Shown: positions 30,964 to 40,106 of the stretch, in pieces | How the letters are laid out: each line of letters begins with the position of its first letter | How positions within the stretch are numbered: position 1 is the stretch's first letter | From: VFKU01 sp964411925 | Lineage (GTDB): Bacteria; Hydrogenedentota; Hydrogenedentia; Hydrogenedentales; GCA-2746185 | Length of the DNA: 64,000 nt | Assembly (NCBI GenBank): GCA_964411925.1 | Contig: CAYPNI010000001.1 | Location: 1 to 64,000, forward strand | Direction of reading: 5' to 3' | Translations under genes and position numbers: made by a program | The notes under the pieces: model-generated | The model's input: only the letters and a program-made list of their open reading frames with translations | Databases searched by the model: none | Told to the model about the DNA's origin: nothing

Positions 30964-33900
30964 TTACGTCGCGTGGGTTTCCGCGGCGTCCAGCGATTGC
31001 GGATCGGCGCCACCAGCGATCTCCTCGCGTTCGCCGTGCGCAAGACGGTAGAGCACGGGCAGGACGAGCAGCGTCAGCAGCGTCGACGTGAGGATGCCGC
31101 CGATGACGACCGTGGCGAGCGGGCGCTGGACTTCGGCGCCGGTGCCGTGCGAATACGCCATCGGCAGGAATCCCAGCGACGCGACTAGCGCGGTCATCAG
31201 CACGGGCCGCAGCCGCGCCGCGGCGCCTTCCCGTACGGCTTCGTCGACCGGGCGGCCGTCACGCTGCAATTTCGAGATGAACGTGATCATCACGAGCCCG
31301 TTCAACACGGCGACGCCGGACAGGGCGATGAATCCGACGCCGGCAGAGATGGACAACGGGATCCCGCGCAACCACAGCGCGAACACGCCGCCGCTGAGCG
31401 CGAGCGGCACGCCGGAGAACACGAGCAGCGCGTCCCGCGCGTTGCCGAAGGTGACGAAGAGCAACAGAAAAATGAGCGCGAGCGCGGCGGGCACGACGAC
31501 GCGCAGGCGCGCCGCGGCGGACAGTAACTGCTCGAAGGTGCCGCCCCAGTCGAGCCAATACCCCGGCGCCAACGCGACTTGCGCGCGGACAGCGGCCTGC
31601 GCGTCAGCCACGAAGCTGCCGAGGTCGCGATCCCTCACGTTTGCGGTGACGACGACTCGGCGCTTGCCGTTCTCGCGGCTGACCTGGTTGGGGCCGAGGG
31701 CGATTTCGAGATTCGCGACAGCACCGAGCGGCACATACGCCGGGGTCTCGGCGGATTCGACGGCCGTCGTGAGCTGCATCGCGTCGCGCCGTTCGCGGTG
31801 CGGCAGTGGAATCGGGATGCGGCGGAGCGCGTCGATGTCCCCGCGCAGGCGCTCGGGCAGGCGCAGGACGACGTCAAAACGGCGATCGCCCTCGTAGACT
31901 TCACCGGCCGGCGCGCCGCCAACGGCCGCCGCGACGACGGCCTGCACGTCGGACACATTCAGGCCGAAGCGCGCGATCATCGCGCGGTCGGTCTCGACGG
32001 AGAGCACGGGCAGACCGGTGACTTGTTCGACGGTAACGTCCTCCGCGCCGCGGATCCCTTCGAGCACATCGGCGACCGATCGCGCGGTCTCGAGCATGAC
32101 GTCCATGTCGTCGCCGAAGATCTTCACGGCGAGATCCGCGCGGACGCCCGCGATCAATTCGTTCATGCGCATCTCGATCGGTTGCGTGAACTCGTAGTTG
32201 TTTCCCGGGATGTTCGCGACATGGTCGGCGATGGCGTCGACTACGTCAGCCTTGCTTCGCTGCGGGTCGGGCCACTCGGATCGTGGCTTGAGAATAATGA
32301 AATTGTCCGCGACGCTGGGCGGCATGGGGTCGGTGGCAATGTCGGGCGTTCCGATCTTCGCGAATACGCGGTCCACCTCTGGAAACCTGGCCAATTCCGA
32401 TTCGAGCACGTTTTGCATCTGAATCGCTTGGGTCAGGCTTGTGCCCGGAATGCGCAGCGCGTGCATGGCGATGTCGCCCTCATCGAGGCTGGGAATGAAC
32501 TCGCGGCCCATGCGCGAGGCGAGCAGCGCGCTGAACACGAGTATGCACGCGGCAATCGCGAGCACGGGCGCCTTCGCGCGGAGCGCCCAGCCGAGCGCGG
32601 GCCGGTAGGCGGCGAGCAACGCGCGCACGATGCGGTTCTCGCGCTCGGCGACCTTGCCGCCGAGGAACGCGGCGACGGCCGCGGGCACGAACGTGAACGC
32701 GAGGACAACGGCGGCGGCCAGCGCAAACACGACGGTGAGCGCCATGGGGCGGAACATCTTGCCCTCGACGCCGGTCAGCGCGAGTATCGGCACGTATACG
32801 ATCATGATGATCAACACGCCGAAGAGCGTGGCGCGGCGCACTTCGCGCGAGGCTTCGAGCGCGGTCGCGCTGCGTTCGGCGCGTGTGAGCACGCGGCCGA
32901 GCTCGTGCTGGCGCTGGCCGATGCGGCGCATGCTGTTCTCGACCATGATGACCGCGCCGTCCACGATGAGGCCGAAATCGAGCGCGCCGAGGCTCATCAG
33001 GTTGGCGCTAATGCCGGCGGCGACCATTCCCGACATGGTGACGAGCATCGAGAGTGGAATGATCGCAGCGGTGATAAGCGCGGCGCGGACATTGCCGAGA
33101 AACAGGAACAACACGGCGACGACAAATAGCGCGCCCTCGCTGAGGTTCCGGTACACGGTCGCGATCGTCTTGTTCACGAGCGTCGTGCGGTCGTACACAG
33201 GCCGCGCGACGACGCCCTCCGGCAGCGACGGCGCGATCTCCTCGATGCGCCGCGCGACGGCCTGCGACACGGTGCGGCTGTTCTCGCCGACCAGCATGAA
33301 CACGGTGCCCATTACGACTTCGCGGCCGTTCATCGTCGCGGCGCCGGTGCGCAATTCGCTGCCGATGGATACCTGCGCGAGGTCGCGGATGCGAACGGGC
33401 ACGCCGTCGCGGTCGGTCGCGACGACGATGTCGGCGATTTCATCGGGCGTGGACAATTGCCCCGGCGCGCGCACGAGAAACTGTGTGCCGCGGCGTTCGA
33501 TATAACCCGCGCCGGCGTTGACCGTATTCGACGCGATCGCGCGGGAAAGGTCGCCGAAATTCAGGCCGTACTTTATGAGATTGCCGGGTTCGGGCGTAAC
33601 GTGGATCTGTTTGATGTAGCCGCCGGAGGTGTTTACCTCCGTGACGCCCGGCGTGGTCATCAATTGCGGCCGGACGATCCAGTCCTGAATCGTGCGCAGG
33701 TCGGTCGCGGTGTACGGCGTGCCGTCGGGCTGCGTCGCTCCCTCTTCCGCATCGATCGTGTACATAAAGATCTCGCCGAGGCCGGTCGCGATCGGGCCCA
33801 TGACGGGCTCGATGTCGGGTGGCAGTGCGCCGGCGATCTGCTGAATGCGCTCGTTCACGAGCTGGCGCGCGAAGTAGATGTCGGTGCCGTCTTCGAAGAC

Positions 33901-34185
33901 GACGGTGAGCTGGGACAAGCCGTAGCGGGAGAGTGAACGGACGTAATCGAGCCGGGGCAGGCCGCCCATGACCGTTTCGAGCGGATAGGTGATGCGTTGT
34001 TCGACTTCGAGCGGAGAGTACCCCGGCGCTTCCGTGTTCACCTGCACCTGCACGTTGGTAATGTCGGGCACGGCGTCGATCGGAAGGCGCTGGTAGGCAA
34101 ACACGCCTCCAACCGCCGCAATCAATGTGAGCGCGAGCACCAGCCAGCGCTGGGCGATTGAGAATTGAAGTATGCGTTCAAGCAT
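30964..34185 (-). CDS. czcA: CzcA/CusA-type heavy-metal RND efflux pump
   Basis: A 1073-aa inner-membrane RND transporter of the heavy-metal efflux (HME) type. It has 12 expected transmembrane helices in two halves, starting with WLVLALTLIAAVGGVFAY. The porter domain motif PIDAVPDITNVQVQVNTEAPG is typical, and the TM4 signature is GALDFGLIVDGAVIMVEN. That sequence lacks the extra Asp/Glu pattern of the Zn/Co-exporting HME1 subgroup in full, so the metal cannot be assigned. The start at MLERILQF has AAGGAAAG upstream; the frame beyond runs into a family-B repeat. It is the last gene of the minus-strand operon small protein-czcC-czcB-czcA. Confidence 0.92.
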   Translation of the reverse strand: MLERILQFSIAQRWLVLALTLIAAVGGVFAYQRLPIDAVPDITNVQVQVNTEAPGYSPLEVEQRITYPLETVMGGLPRLDYVRSLSRYGLSQLTVVFEDGTDIYFARQLVNERIQQIAGALPPDIEPVMGPIATGLGEIFMYTIDAEEGATQPDGTPYTATDLRTIQDWIVRPQLMTTPGVTEVNTSGGYIKQIHVTPEPGNLIKYGLNFGDLSRAIASNTVNAGAGYIERRGTQFLVRAPGQLSTPDEIADIVVATDRDGVPVRIRDLAQVSIGSELRTGAATMNGREVVMGTVFMLVGENSRTVSQAVARRIEEIAPSLPEGVVARPVYDRTTLVNKTIATVYRNLSEGALFVVAVLFLFLGNVRAALITAAIIPLSMLVTMSGMVAAGISANLMSLGALDFGLIVDGAVIMVENSMRRIGQRQHELGRVLTRAERSATALEASREVRRATLFGVLIIMIVYVPILALTGVEGKMFRPMALTVVFALAAAVVLAFTFVPAAVAAFLGGKVAERENRIVRALLAAYRPALGWALRAKAPVLAIAACILVFSALLASRMGREFIPSLDEGDIAMHALRIPGTSLTQAIQMQNVLESELARFPEVDRVFAKIGTPDIATDPMPPSVADNFIILKPRSEWPDPQRSKADVVDAIADHVANIPGNNYEFTQPIEMRMNELIAGVRADLAVKIFGDDMDVMLETARSVADVLEGIRGAEDVTVEQVTGLPVLSVETDRAMIARFGLNVSDVQAVVAAAVGGAPAGEVYEGDRRFDVVLRLPERLRGDIDALRRIPIPLPHRERRDAMQLTTAVESAETPAYVPLGAVANLEIALGPNQVSRENGKRRVVVTANVRDRDLGSFVADAQAAVRAQVALAPGYWLDWGGTFEQLLSAAARLRVVVPAALALIFLLLFVTFGNARDALLVFSGVPLALSGGVFALWLRGIPLSISAGVGFIALSGVAVLNGLVMITFISKLQRDGRPVDEAVREGAAARLRPVLMTALVASLGFLPMAYSHGTGAEVQRPLATVVIGGILTSTLLTLLVLPVLYRLAHGEREEIAGGADPQSLDAAETHAT

Positions 34186-34240
34186 CGGTGCTTTCCTTAG
34201 CTCAGCGTCACTTGGTGACGGGTGGGTAGTCGGTGTATGA

Positions 34241-34276
34241 GATTGCTTCGTCGCATACCCCGCTCCTCGCAATGAC
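34241..34276 (+). repeat. Dispersed repeat family B copy within the czc operon
   Basis: GATTGCTTCGTCGC...CTCCTCGCAATGAC, between czcB and czcA. It is nearly identical to the copy at 25597. Confidence 0.75.
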
Positions 34277-34287
34277 GGACTTCGAGA

Positions 34288-35808
34288 TTAGTGATCATGC
34301 GTCGCTCCGGCCTTTTCGATGTCGGCCTTGATGACGTAGCTGTTCGACGTGACGTATTCCTGGCCCGGGTCGATGCCGCCGAGCACTTCCACGAAGCCGC
34401 CGGCGCGGCGGCCGAGTTCGAGCGGGCGCACTTCGAAGACGTTGCCGTACTTCGCGAAGACGACGTCCCAATCGCGGAACGTTTGAAGTCCCTCCTCGGC
34501 CACGGCGAGCGGCACGTCGAATTCTTCGTCGAGTACCTCGACCATGACGAACAGTCCGGGTCTCCACTCGCGTCCGGGGTTGTCGAGTTTGACGACCGCC
34601 TTCGCGCTGCGGGATTCAAGACCAACGAGCGAGCCGATATAGGACACGGTCCCCTCGGCGGTCGCACCGATTTCGTCCGAGCGAATCGTCACCGGGCTGC
34701 CCTGGCGGACGCGGCCGAGGTCCTGTGCGTATACGGTGACCTCGACCCAAACGGTTGAGAGGTCGGCGATCACGAAGAGGCTTGTGCTTTCCGTGAGCGC
34801 TTCTCCCCTGACGATATGTTTGTCGAGGATGACGCCGTCGATGGGCGAGATGACTTCGAAGGTGGTCAGTCCCGCATCATCGGCGCCCGCCTTCTCGACG
34901 GACTCCGCCCGTGCGCCAAGCGCATGGAGTTTCTGCCGGGCCGAGCGGACGTCGATGCGGGCCTCGGCGAGCGCGGCCTCCGCGGAGAGGAACTCCTCCT
35001 GCGACGACACCTTGCGCTCGACGAGTTCCTTCTCGCGTTGGAAGCGGATTTCGGCGAGCCTCTGGCGTTCGGTGGCGGCGAGATACGCGCTCTTCGCGTC
35101 GGCCAGTTCCCGGCTGTCGAGCACAGCCAACAATTCGCCCTGACCGACGGTGTCTCCGAGGTCCTTGTGAACCTCGCGCGCAATGCCGGAGACGCGCGCA
35201 GCGATGTGCACGAGCGCATCGGCGTTGAGTTTCACTTCGCCGGGCAGCGAGATCGTGGTGCGAAGCGTCGCCGGGCCGGCCGTATCGAATCGGAGTTGCG
35301 CGAACTCGATCGACGCGGGCGACATCTCGACCCGGCCCTCGTGCGACTCGAACGCAAACGTGAAGTCGTGGTCGGCCCAGCGGCCCGTAACCGTCACGTC
35401 GAACGAATGCGGCTCCTGGACGATCTGTTCTCCGCGCAGATACTCCCCCTCGGGAACGAAGGAGATGCTGTCGGTCCGGCCGAGTCGCGCGAGTTCGACG
35501 GCGAGTTCGACTTCGGCTGGAGGGACGGGCTCGCTGTCGTGATACGCGTAGATCCGGTATTGCGGCGGCATGCCGTCCTCGAAGATCGTCATTTCAATCG
35601 CGAAATCGCCTGACTCGAGCAGGCGGCCGCCGTGCGGTCCGCGTTCGATTTCGTCTTCGTGACCGCCGTGACCGTGGGCATGGCCGTGGTCGTGACTGTC
35701 CGACTCCACCGGGCCCGGTGCGAGCCAGCCGCGGCTCCAGGCGGCGTATGCGCCCGCGGCGGCGGCGCCCAGAATCAGCAGCGTCATTAGCGCGTTCGTT
35801 AGTTTCAT
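34288..35808 (-). CDS. czcB: CzcB/CusB-type periplasmic adaptor
   Basis: A 506-aa membrane-fusion protein. An N-terminal anchor (MTLLILGAAAAGAYAAW) is followed by a His-rich metal-binding stretch (SHDHGHAHGHGGHEDE, about residues 38-53). A C-terminal GATHDH adds further histidines. The adaptor core shows the split lipoyl halves (VSGIAREVHKDLGDTVGQGE and ISPIDGVILDKHIVRGE), a long alpha-hairpin between them, and beta-barrel parts (VWVEVTVYAQDLGRVRQG). The His-rich segment points to Zn, Co, Ni or Cd handling. Its start overlaps the czcC stop by 4 nt (ATGA type), and czcA begins about 100 nt downstream. Confidence 0.92.
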   Translation of the reverse strand: MKLTNALMTLLILGAAAAGAYAAWSRGWLAPGPVESDSHDHGHAHGHGGHEDEIERGPHGGRLLESGDFAIEMTIFEDGMPPQYRIYAYHDSEPVPPAEVELAVELARLGRTDSISFVPEGEYLRGEQIVQEPHSFDVTVTGRWADHDFTFAFESHEGRVEMSPASIEFAQLRFDTAGPATLRTTISLPGEVKLNADALVHIAARVSGIAREVHKDLGDTVGQGELLAVLDSRELADAKSAYLAATERQRLAEIRFQREKELVERKVSSQEEFLSAEAALAEARIDVRSARQKLHALGARAESVEKAGADDAGLTTFEVISPIDGVILDKHIVRGEALTESTSLFVIADLSTVWVEVTVYAQDLGRVRQGSPVTIRSDEIGATAEGTVSYIGSLVGLESRSAKAVVKLDNPGREWRPGLFVMVEVLDEEFDVPLAVAEEGLQTFRDWDVVFAKYGNVFEVRPLELGRRAGGFVEVLGGIDPGQEYVTSNSYVIKADIEKAGATHDH

Positions 35809-37223
35809 GGTTGAGTCCCTTCCCCGGCGCGTGGCGCGGCGTCCAGCGGCGAGCCGACGATGCGTTCAAGTTCGGCGAGGCCGCGGTGGAAATCCGCGAG
35901 CGCGTCAATGTATTGCGACTGAACTTCGAAGAGTGTGCGTAAAGTGTCGAGGCTTTCGAGGTAGGTGAACTTGCCGGACTCGAAGCCGAATTCAGCGGCG
36001 TCGTGCGCGCGTTCCGCCGCCGGCAATACGCTTTCGCGGAGTTCGGTGGCCGTGTCGTGAGCCGCCTGGACCTCCGCGAGCGACTCCGCGATTCGCGCCC
36101 ACGCCTCGGCGCGGGCGGCACGGCGTTCGTGCGAGGCGCTGAGCGCGCGATGCTCGGCTTCGGCAATGCCGCCGCGGTTCCGGCTGAACAACGGCAGCGG
36201 TATGGAGACACCGAATACGAGCGAATGGTCCCAATCATCCTCGGGCAGCGTGCGGCTGAGGTTCGTGAGATTTCCGCTTGCATCAACGACGCGCGAGTCG
36301 CTTTCGGCGAGCCCGATACCCCGCCAACCAAGACTCAACGTCAGGTCAGGCAGCCGTTCCGCGCGAGCGAGGGTCACGCCCGCGTCTCGCAAGGCGACTT
36401 CCTCGGCCCATCGCGAAAGTTGCGGGCTGTCGTCGAGTGCCTCCAACAACATTTCCCGGTTCGGCGGCGTATGCACAGCATCGAGCGTACCCACGACGGC
36501 GTCGAAGGTGGGATTGCGCTCGTCCCACTGCGCTGCAAGTGCATACCGCGCGGCCTGGGCACGCCGCTCGGCGCTCGCGAGCGCGATGCGCGCCTGCGCG
36601 GCCTCGACCTGCGCGCGGTCGCTGAGCATGGGCGAATCCTTGCCGGCATCCACACGCACGGAGACGGCGTCGGCGGCGTCCGAGGCAAGCTGCGCGAGGC
36701 GGGCGCGCAGCGCGACCGTCTCCTGCGCGGCGAGTACCGCGACGAAGGCCTGGCGGGTTTGCGCGAGCGCGGCGGCCCTGGCGACTTCGAAATCCCAGAG
36801 TGCCGCTTGCGTTTCGTGATCGGCAATGGCGATGCGGCGCGAGCGCTTCCCCCCCAGCTCGATCCGTTGCGAAACGGACAGCGTCAATTCGGATCCGCCG
36901 AACCCTGAATCCGACACCTCGTCGAACGCGCTCTCGATGAGCGCGCCACCCGCGTCCGTGACCGCCGTGCGCGAGCCTGGGCCGTCGGCGAAGCGGACGT
37001 TCTCGGCTTCAAAGCTGAGTTCGGGATTGGGCCAGGCGCCCGCGTCGATTCGGCGGCCCGTGGCGGCGAGATGCGCTTCGCGAAGCGCGCTGAGGCGCGG
37101 ATTGCGCTCCAGCGTCAGTCGCAGCGCTTCATCGAGCGTGAGATCTTGAGCGCGCGCGCCGGGTGCCGCCAGCAACACGACGAGCGCACAAGCCAATAGC
37201 GGGGTCTTCGATAGGGAACGCAT
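35805..37223 (-). CDS. czcC: CzcC/TolC-like outer-membrane efflux protein
   Basis: A 472-aa outer-membrane factor. It has a signal peptide (LLACALVVLLAAPGARAQ), then two OEP repeats: LTLDEALRLTLERNPRLSALREA and the C-terminal ESGKFTYLESLDTLRTLFEVQ. WPNPELSFEAENV and SVSQRIELGGKR are typical of the metal-efflux (CzcC/CusC) branch. Long helical stretches would form the periplasmic tunnel. It overlaps czcB by 4 nt and begins 79 nt downstream of the small Cys-rich protein gene. Confidence 0.9.
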   Translation of the reverse strand: MRSLSKTPLLACALVVLLAAPGARAQDLTLDEALRLTLERNPRLSALREAHLAATGRRIDAGAWPNPELSFEAENVRFADGPGSRTAVTDAGGALIESAFDEVSDSGFGGSELTLSVSQRIELGGKRSRRIAIADHETQAALWDFEVARAAALAQTRQAFVAVLAAQETVALRARLAQLASDAADAVSVRVDAGKDSPMLSDRAQVEAAQARIALASAERRAQAARYALAAQWDERNPTFDAVVGTLDAVHTPPNREMLLEALDDSPQLSRWAEEVALRDAGVTLARAERLPDLTLSLGWRGIGLAESDSRVVDASGNLTNLSRTLPEDDWDHSLVFGVSIPLPLFSRNRGGIAEAEHRALSASHERRAARAEAWARIAESLAEVQAAHDTATELRESVLPAAERAHDAAEFGFESGKFTYLESLDTLRTLFEVQSQYIDALADFHRGLAELERIVGSPLDAAPRAGEGTQP

Positions 37224-37301
37224 TTCCTCGTCCTCGGTAGTGCCCGGATGTGCGGATGCACGACGGGCCTGGAAGTTGTGGCGAGAACTACCGGTGAGGA
37301 A

Positions 37302-37763
37302 TCAGATCTGGAGCGAGACGCTGCGCAGGACGATGGCTTCGATTTTTGAACGGACATCCGCCGTGCCTGGCGTGCGTGCGCGAATATGGTCAGTGTTCAA
37401 ACCGAATTTCAACGTCACTGACACCGCGGGTGATCCGTGAGTGCACGCCACGGCCAGCGTTTCACGGACCGCATGACACGAGTAGTCGTCGACGTTGATC
37501 GGGAGGTCTTTGCAGGGACCGCAATGTCCCGTGTCGCCGCTGTGCGCCTCCACGCCGGAGGGAGCCCGCGGCAGGCCGGCGCCCGGGGTGTCCGAACATA
37601 CGCCGCCGATGGCGCCTTCCACGGTCACATGTCCGTCGTCTCCAACGCAGACCACGTGCTCGGCCGCGGCAAAGGCGCTTGATGCGAGAAGTACGGCGAC
37701 CGCCAGCGCAGCCAGGAACTGCATCGGGCGGTGAGCGCGACGCATGGATGTCGACTTAACCAT
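37302..37763 (-). CDS. Small exported Cys/His-rich protein leading the czc operon
   Basis: A 153-aa protein with a signal peptide (MQFLAALAVAVLLASSAFA). The mature part opens with HVVCVGDDGHVTVE and continues with SGDTGHCGPCKDLPI, DYSCHAV and ACTHG, so at least six cysteines and several histidines lie within about 75 residues. HCGPCxDxP-type segments precede RND metal pumps in other genomes too. It is probably a periplasmic metal-binding or metal-sensing accessory, but that role is inferred. Start alternatives are 37763 and 37745; both keep the signal peptide. It is the first gene of the operon. Confidence 0.72.
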   Translation of the reverse strand: MVKSTSMRRAHRPMQFLAALAVAVLLASSAFAAAEHVVCVGDDGHVTVEGAIGGVCSDTPGAGLPRAPSGVEAHSGDTGHCGPCKDLPINVDDYSCHAVRETLAVACTHGSPAVSVTLKFGLNTDHIRARTPGTADVRSKIEAIVLRSVSLQI

Positions 37764-38057
37764 ACACAGGGAGTATACGCGGCCCGGCGCAAGGCTGCGA
37801 ATCACGAGAATCCCGGCGCCTGAGTCGCAGTAGAAACGCGGTTGCACAGGCTGTGTTTGGTGTTCCTCCGCACGCCAGATCACTATTCGCACATGATCCG
37901 GCGTACTTAGGAGTTGACGACGCCGGTAGAGTTCGAGACTCGTACATTTTTAACACAACGTGCTTCCCTTCTTTACGAATCGGGAAATCAATTCTCATAG
38001 CTTGGCGTTCCCGGCCAGAGAAGAGTCTTGACGTGTTTCGGGGTAGTATCGTCTTGC

Positions 38058-39134
38058 ATGACACACACACGTGGGCACCTCGTCGGAAGCTCGGAACCTT
38101 TCCAGAAGGTAAACGAGCTCATCTCGAAAGCTGCCAGCGCCGATCTGCCGGTATTGATCGTGGGCGAAACCGGCACCGGCAAGGAACTGGTGGCGTGCGA
38201 GATACATGCGCGCAGTCAGCGCGCAAGCAAACCCTTCATTGCGGTCAACACGGGAGCGCTTCCCCGCGAGATTGTCGTCAGCGAGTTGTTCGGCCATCGG
38301 CGCGGCTCATTTACCGGAGCGACGAGCGATCGGCTTGGCCGGTTCCGCGAGGCAGACGGCGGCACGCTGTTTCTCGATGAGATCGGGACGATGGACGCGA
38401 CGGTCCAGGTATCGCTGCTTCGCGTGCTGGAGAACGAGACGTTCCGCCCGGTCGGCGCATCGGAAGATGAGGAAGTGGACGTCCGCTTAATCGCCGCAAC
38501 GAACGAAGACCCGCGCGCGCTGGCGCAACGCGGCGAGTTCCGCGAGGACTTGCTGTATCGCTTTGAGGTCCTGCGGATCGACTTGCCGCCGCTCCGTGAG
38601 ATACGGGACGACATACCGCAACTGGTCGAGCATTTCGTACAGACGTTTTCGGAGATGTATCAGGCAGACATCGACTCGGTGTCGCCGGCGGTGTTGGACG
38701 CATTGGTTTCGTACCACTGGCCGGGGAACACGCGCGAACTGAAAAATGTCATCGCACAAGCGTGCGTTGTGGCCGAGCGGGGCACGCTGCAGCTTGAGCA
38801 TCTGCCGGCGCGCTGGCAGTCGGTGGACGGGACGCCGGCGAGCGTCGCGATACCGAAGGCGGATCACAATGCGCCGGCCGGTCTGGCCAGCGACGCCAAT
38901 GCGAAGCCATCAGAACAGGGCTTCAACCCGCAGGCGACACCCACTCCCGTGGTGGCGCCGATGGCGAACGGCGGAGTCGTTGTCCCCCTGGGCATCACAT
39001 TGGACGAGGTCCAGAAGACGTACATTCTGCGGACGCTCGAGGCGTGCAACAACAACAAGACTCGCGCGGCGAAGGCCCTTGGAGTCAGCCGGAAGACGTT
39101 ATACGATCGCCTCGATCGCTGGGGATGCCGCTGA
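38058..39134 (+). CDS. Sigma54-dependent transcriptional activator (AAA+, Fis HTH)
   Basis: A 358-aa enhancer-binding protein with no N-terminal receiver or sensor domain. The AAA+ domain occupies residues 5-240: Walker A GETGTGKE (36-43), the sigma54-contact loop as GSFTGA (83-88) rather than GAFTGA, Walker B GGTLFLDEIG (101-110), and the arginine-finger region REDLLYRFEV. A flexible linker of about 60 residues precedes a Fis-type helix-turn-helix (NNNKTRAAKALGVSRKTLYDRL). Lacking a regulatory domain it may be controlled in trans or by expression level. A -24/-12 promoter lies 104 nt after its stop. Confidence 0.9.
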   Translation: MTHTRGHLVGSSEPFQKVNELISKAASADLPVLIVGETGTGKELVACEIHARSQRASKPFIAVNTGALPREIVVSELFGHRRGSFTGATSDRLGRFREADGGTLFLDEIGTMDATVQVSLLRVLENETFRPVGASEDEEVDVRLIAATNEDPRALAQRGEFREDLLYRFEVLRIDLPPLREIRDDIPQLVEHFVQTFSEMYQADIDSVSPAVLDALVSYHWPGNTRELKNVIAQACVVAERGTLQLEHLPARWQSVDGTPASVAIPKADHNAPAGLASDANAKPSEQGFNPQATPTPVVAPMANGGVVVPLGITLDEVQKTYILRTLEACNNNKTRAAKALGVSRKTLYDRLDRWGCR

Positions 39135-39237
39135 TAACTCTGCGCATCGGTAAGTAGTTTCACGCTTCGATAGTCTCACTCCGATACGAACGTACAGATC
39201 CGAAACGCCGGACAGGGTCTATTACCGCGAATTCCCT

Positions 39238-39253
39238 TGGTATCGCGTTTGCT
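39238..39253 (+). promoter_or_regulatory. Sigma54 (-24/-12) promoter
   Basis: TGGTATCGCGTTTGCT: GG and GC separated by exactly 10 nt, with TGG and TTGCT elements as in the TGGCACG-N4-TTGCW consensus. It is 48 nt upstream of the receiver-like gene and just downstream of a sigma54 activator gene. Confidence 0.7.
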
Positions 39254-39300
39254 TAGTATGTCTCAATGGGTCCGCGTGGGACCCGAAGAGAACTAAGGCA

Positions 39301-39684
39301 ATGCTGGAATCGGCTCCTCCAACGGTACTCCTGGCCAGCGCGGACGCGGCGTGGCGGATGGCCTGCTCAGAGCGATTGTTGAATAGCGGGTGCGACGTGC
39401 ACACGGCGATCAACGGCTATCGCGCGATGGATGACCTGCGGAAGCATCAATACGACCTCATCGTCTTCGACGATTCCATGCCGGACTTTTCGATTCTGGA
39501 ATTGCATCTGAATGTCTGCGACCTGGCGCGCAATGCGCCCAGGCAAATCATCGCGACTGTCAACGGCGGCCAGAAGGTGCGTGAGCGGATTCGGCGGGGA
39601 TCCGATGTCGAGTTGGCTTCGCCGCAGGAGATTCTCGACCGCCTGGTGCCGGAAATCGAGCGAGTGCGCTCCGATCGGAACTAG
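39301..39684 (+). CDS. Degenerate receiver-domain protein
   Basis: A 127-aa single-domain protein with the response-regulator fold. TVLLASADAAWRMACSERL is strand 1/helix 1, and YDLIVFDDSMPDFSILEL holds the possible phosphoacceptor Asp and the MP motif. The acidic pair after strand 1 is reduced (ASAD in place of DDD/E), and the strand-5 lysine-proline is replaced by ELASPQE. It may therefore not be phosphorylated normally, making it a pseudo-receiver or adaptor. It sits behind a -24/-12 promoter and next to a sigma54 activator lacking its own receiver. A pairing of the two is possible but unproven. Confidence 0.7.
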   Translation: MLESAPPTVLLASADAAWRMACSERLLNSGCDVHTAINGYRAMDDLRKHQYDLIVFDDSMPDFSILELHLNVCDLARNAPRQIIATVNGGQKVRERIRRGSDVELASPQEILDRLVPEIERVRSDRN

Positions 39685-40106
39685 CCAGCTATCACGCTGC
39701 TTGATTTCGACGGAGTCGCGATCGGCACAAAACGCTGTCGCTCAAACGGCTAAAACCTCCCAAAACTCGCCGTTTCGTCCGATAGTATTGTTCAATTTGG
39801 AACACTGTTGCATTGTTCGCACTCTAGGACGATAATTCGTTAGGGCCAATTTCAGTTCGGGGGTTCGCGGCCCCAACGAGTTACGCGTTGTAGCAACGGT
39901 CGGCAGTTCGGGGGAGTGCTCATCTTCTCGTGACGGTCGGACGCGCTTGATCCGTCCATACGTGGCACGTCTACGTTTGACCGCGCAACGAGATCATTCT
40001 TCGTGTGCCGTCCCAGCGCGATGTTTGGAGACGCTCGCTTGGCGCCCTCCGGATCTTACTGTGGCACGGTTTCGCCAGAACGTATGAAACTGCGGGACGG
40101 AATAAA
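39685..40106. other. Intergenic region upstream of the histidine kinase
   Basis: No gene seen. TTGCAT (39808-39813), 17 nt, GATAAT (39831-39836) is a modest sigma70 candidate about 270 nt before the kinase. No terminator or structured RNA is evident. Confidence 0.4.

Noticed and set aside
39799..39812. Second sigma54-like promoter (TTTGGAACACTGTTGCA) upstream of the histidine kinase
   Set aside because: Spacing between GG and GC is 9 nt, one short of the required 10, so it is unlikely to function.
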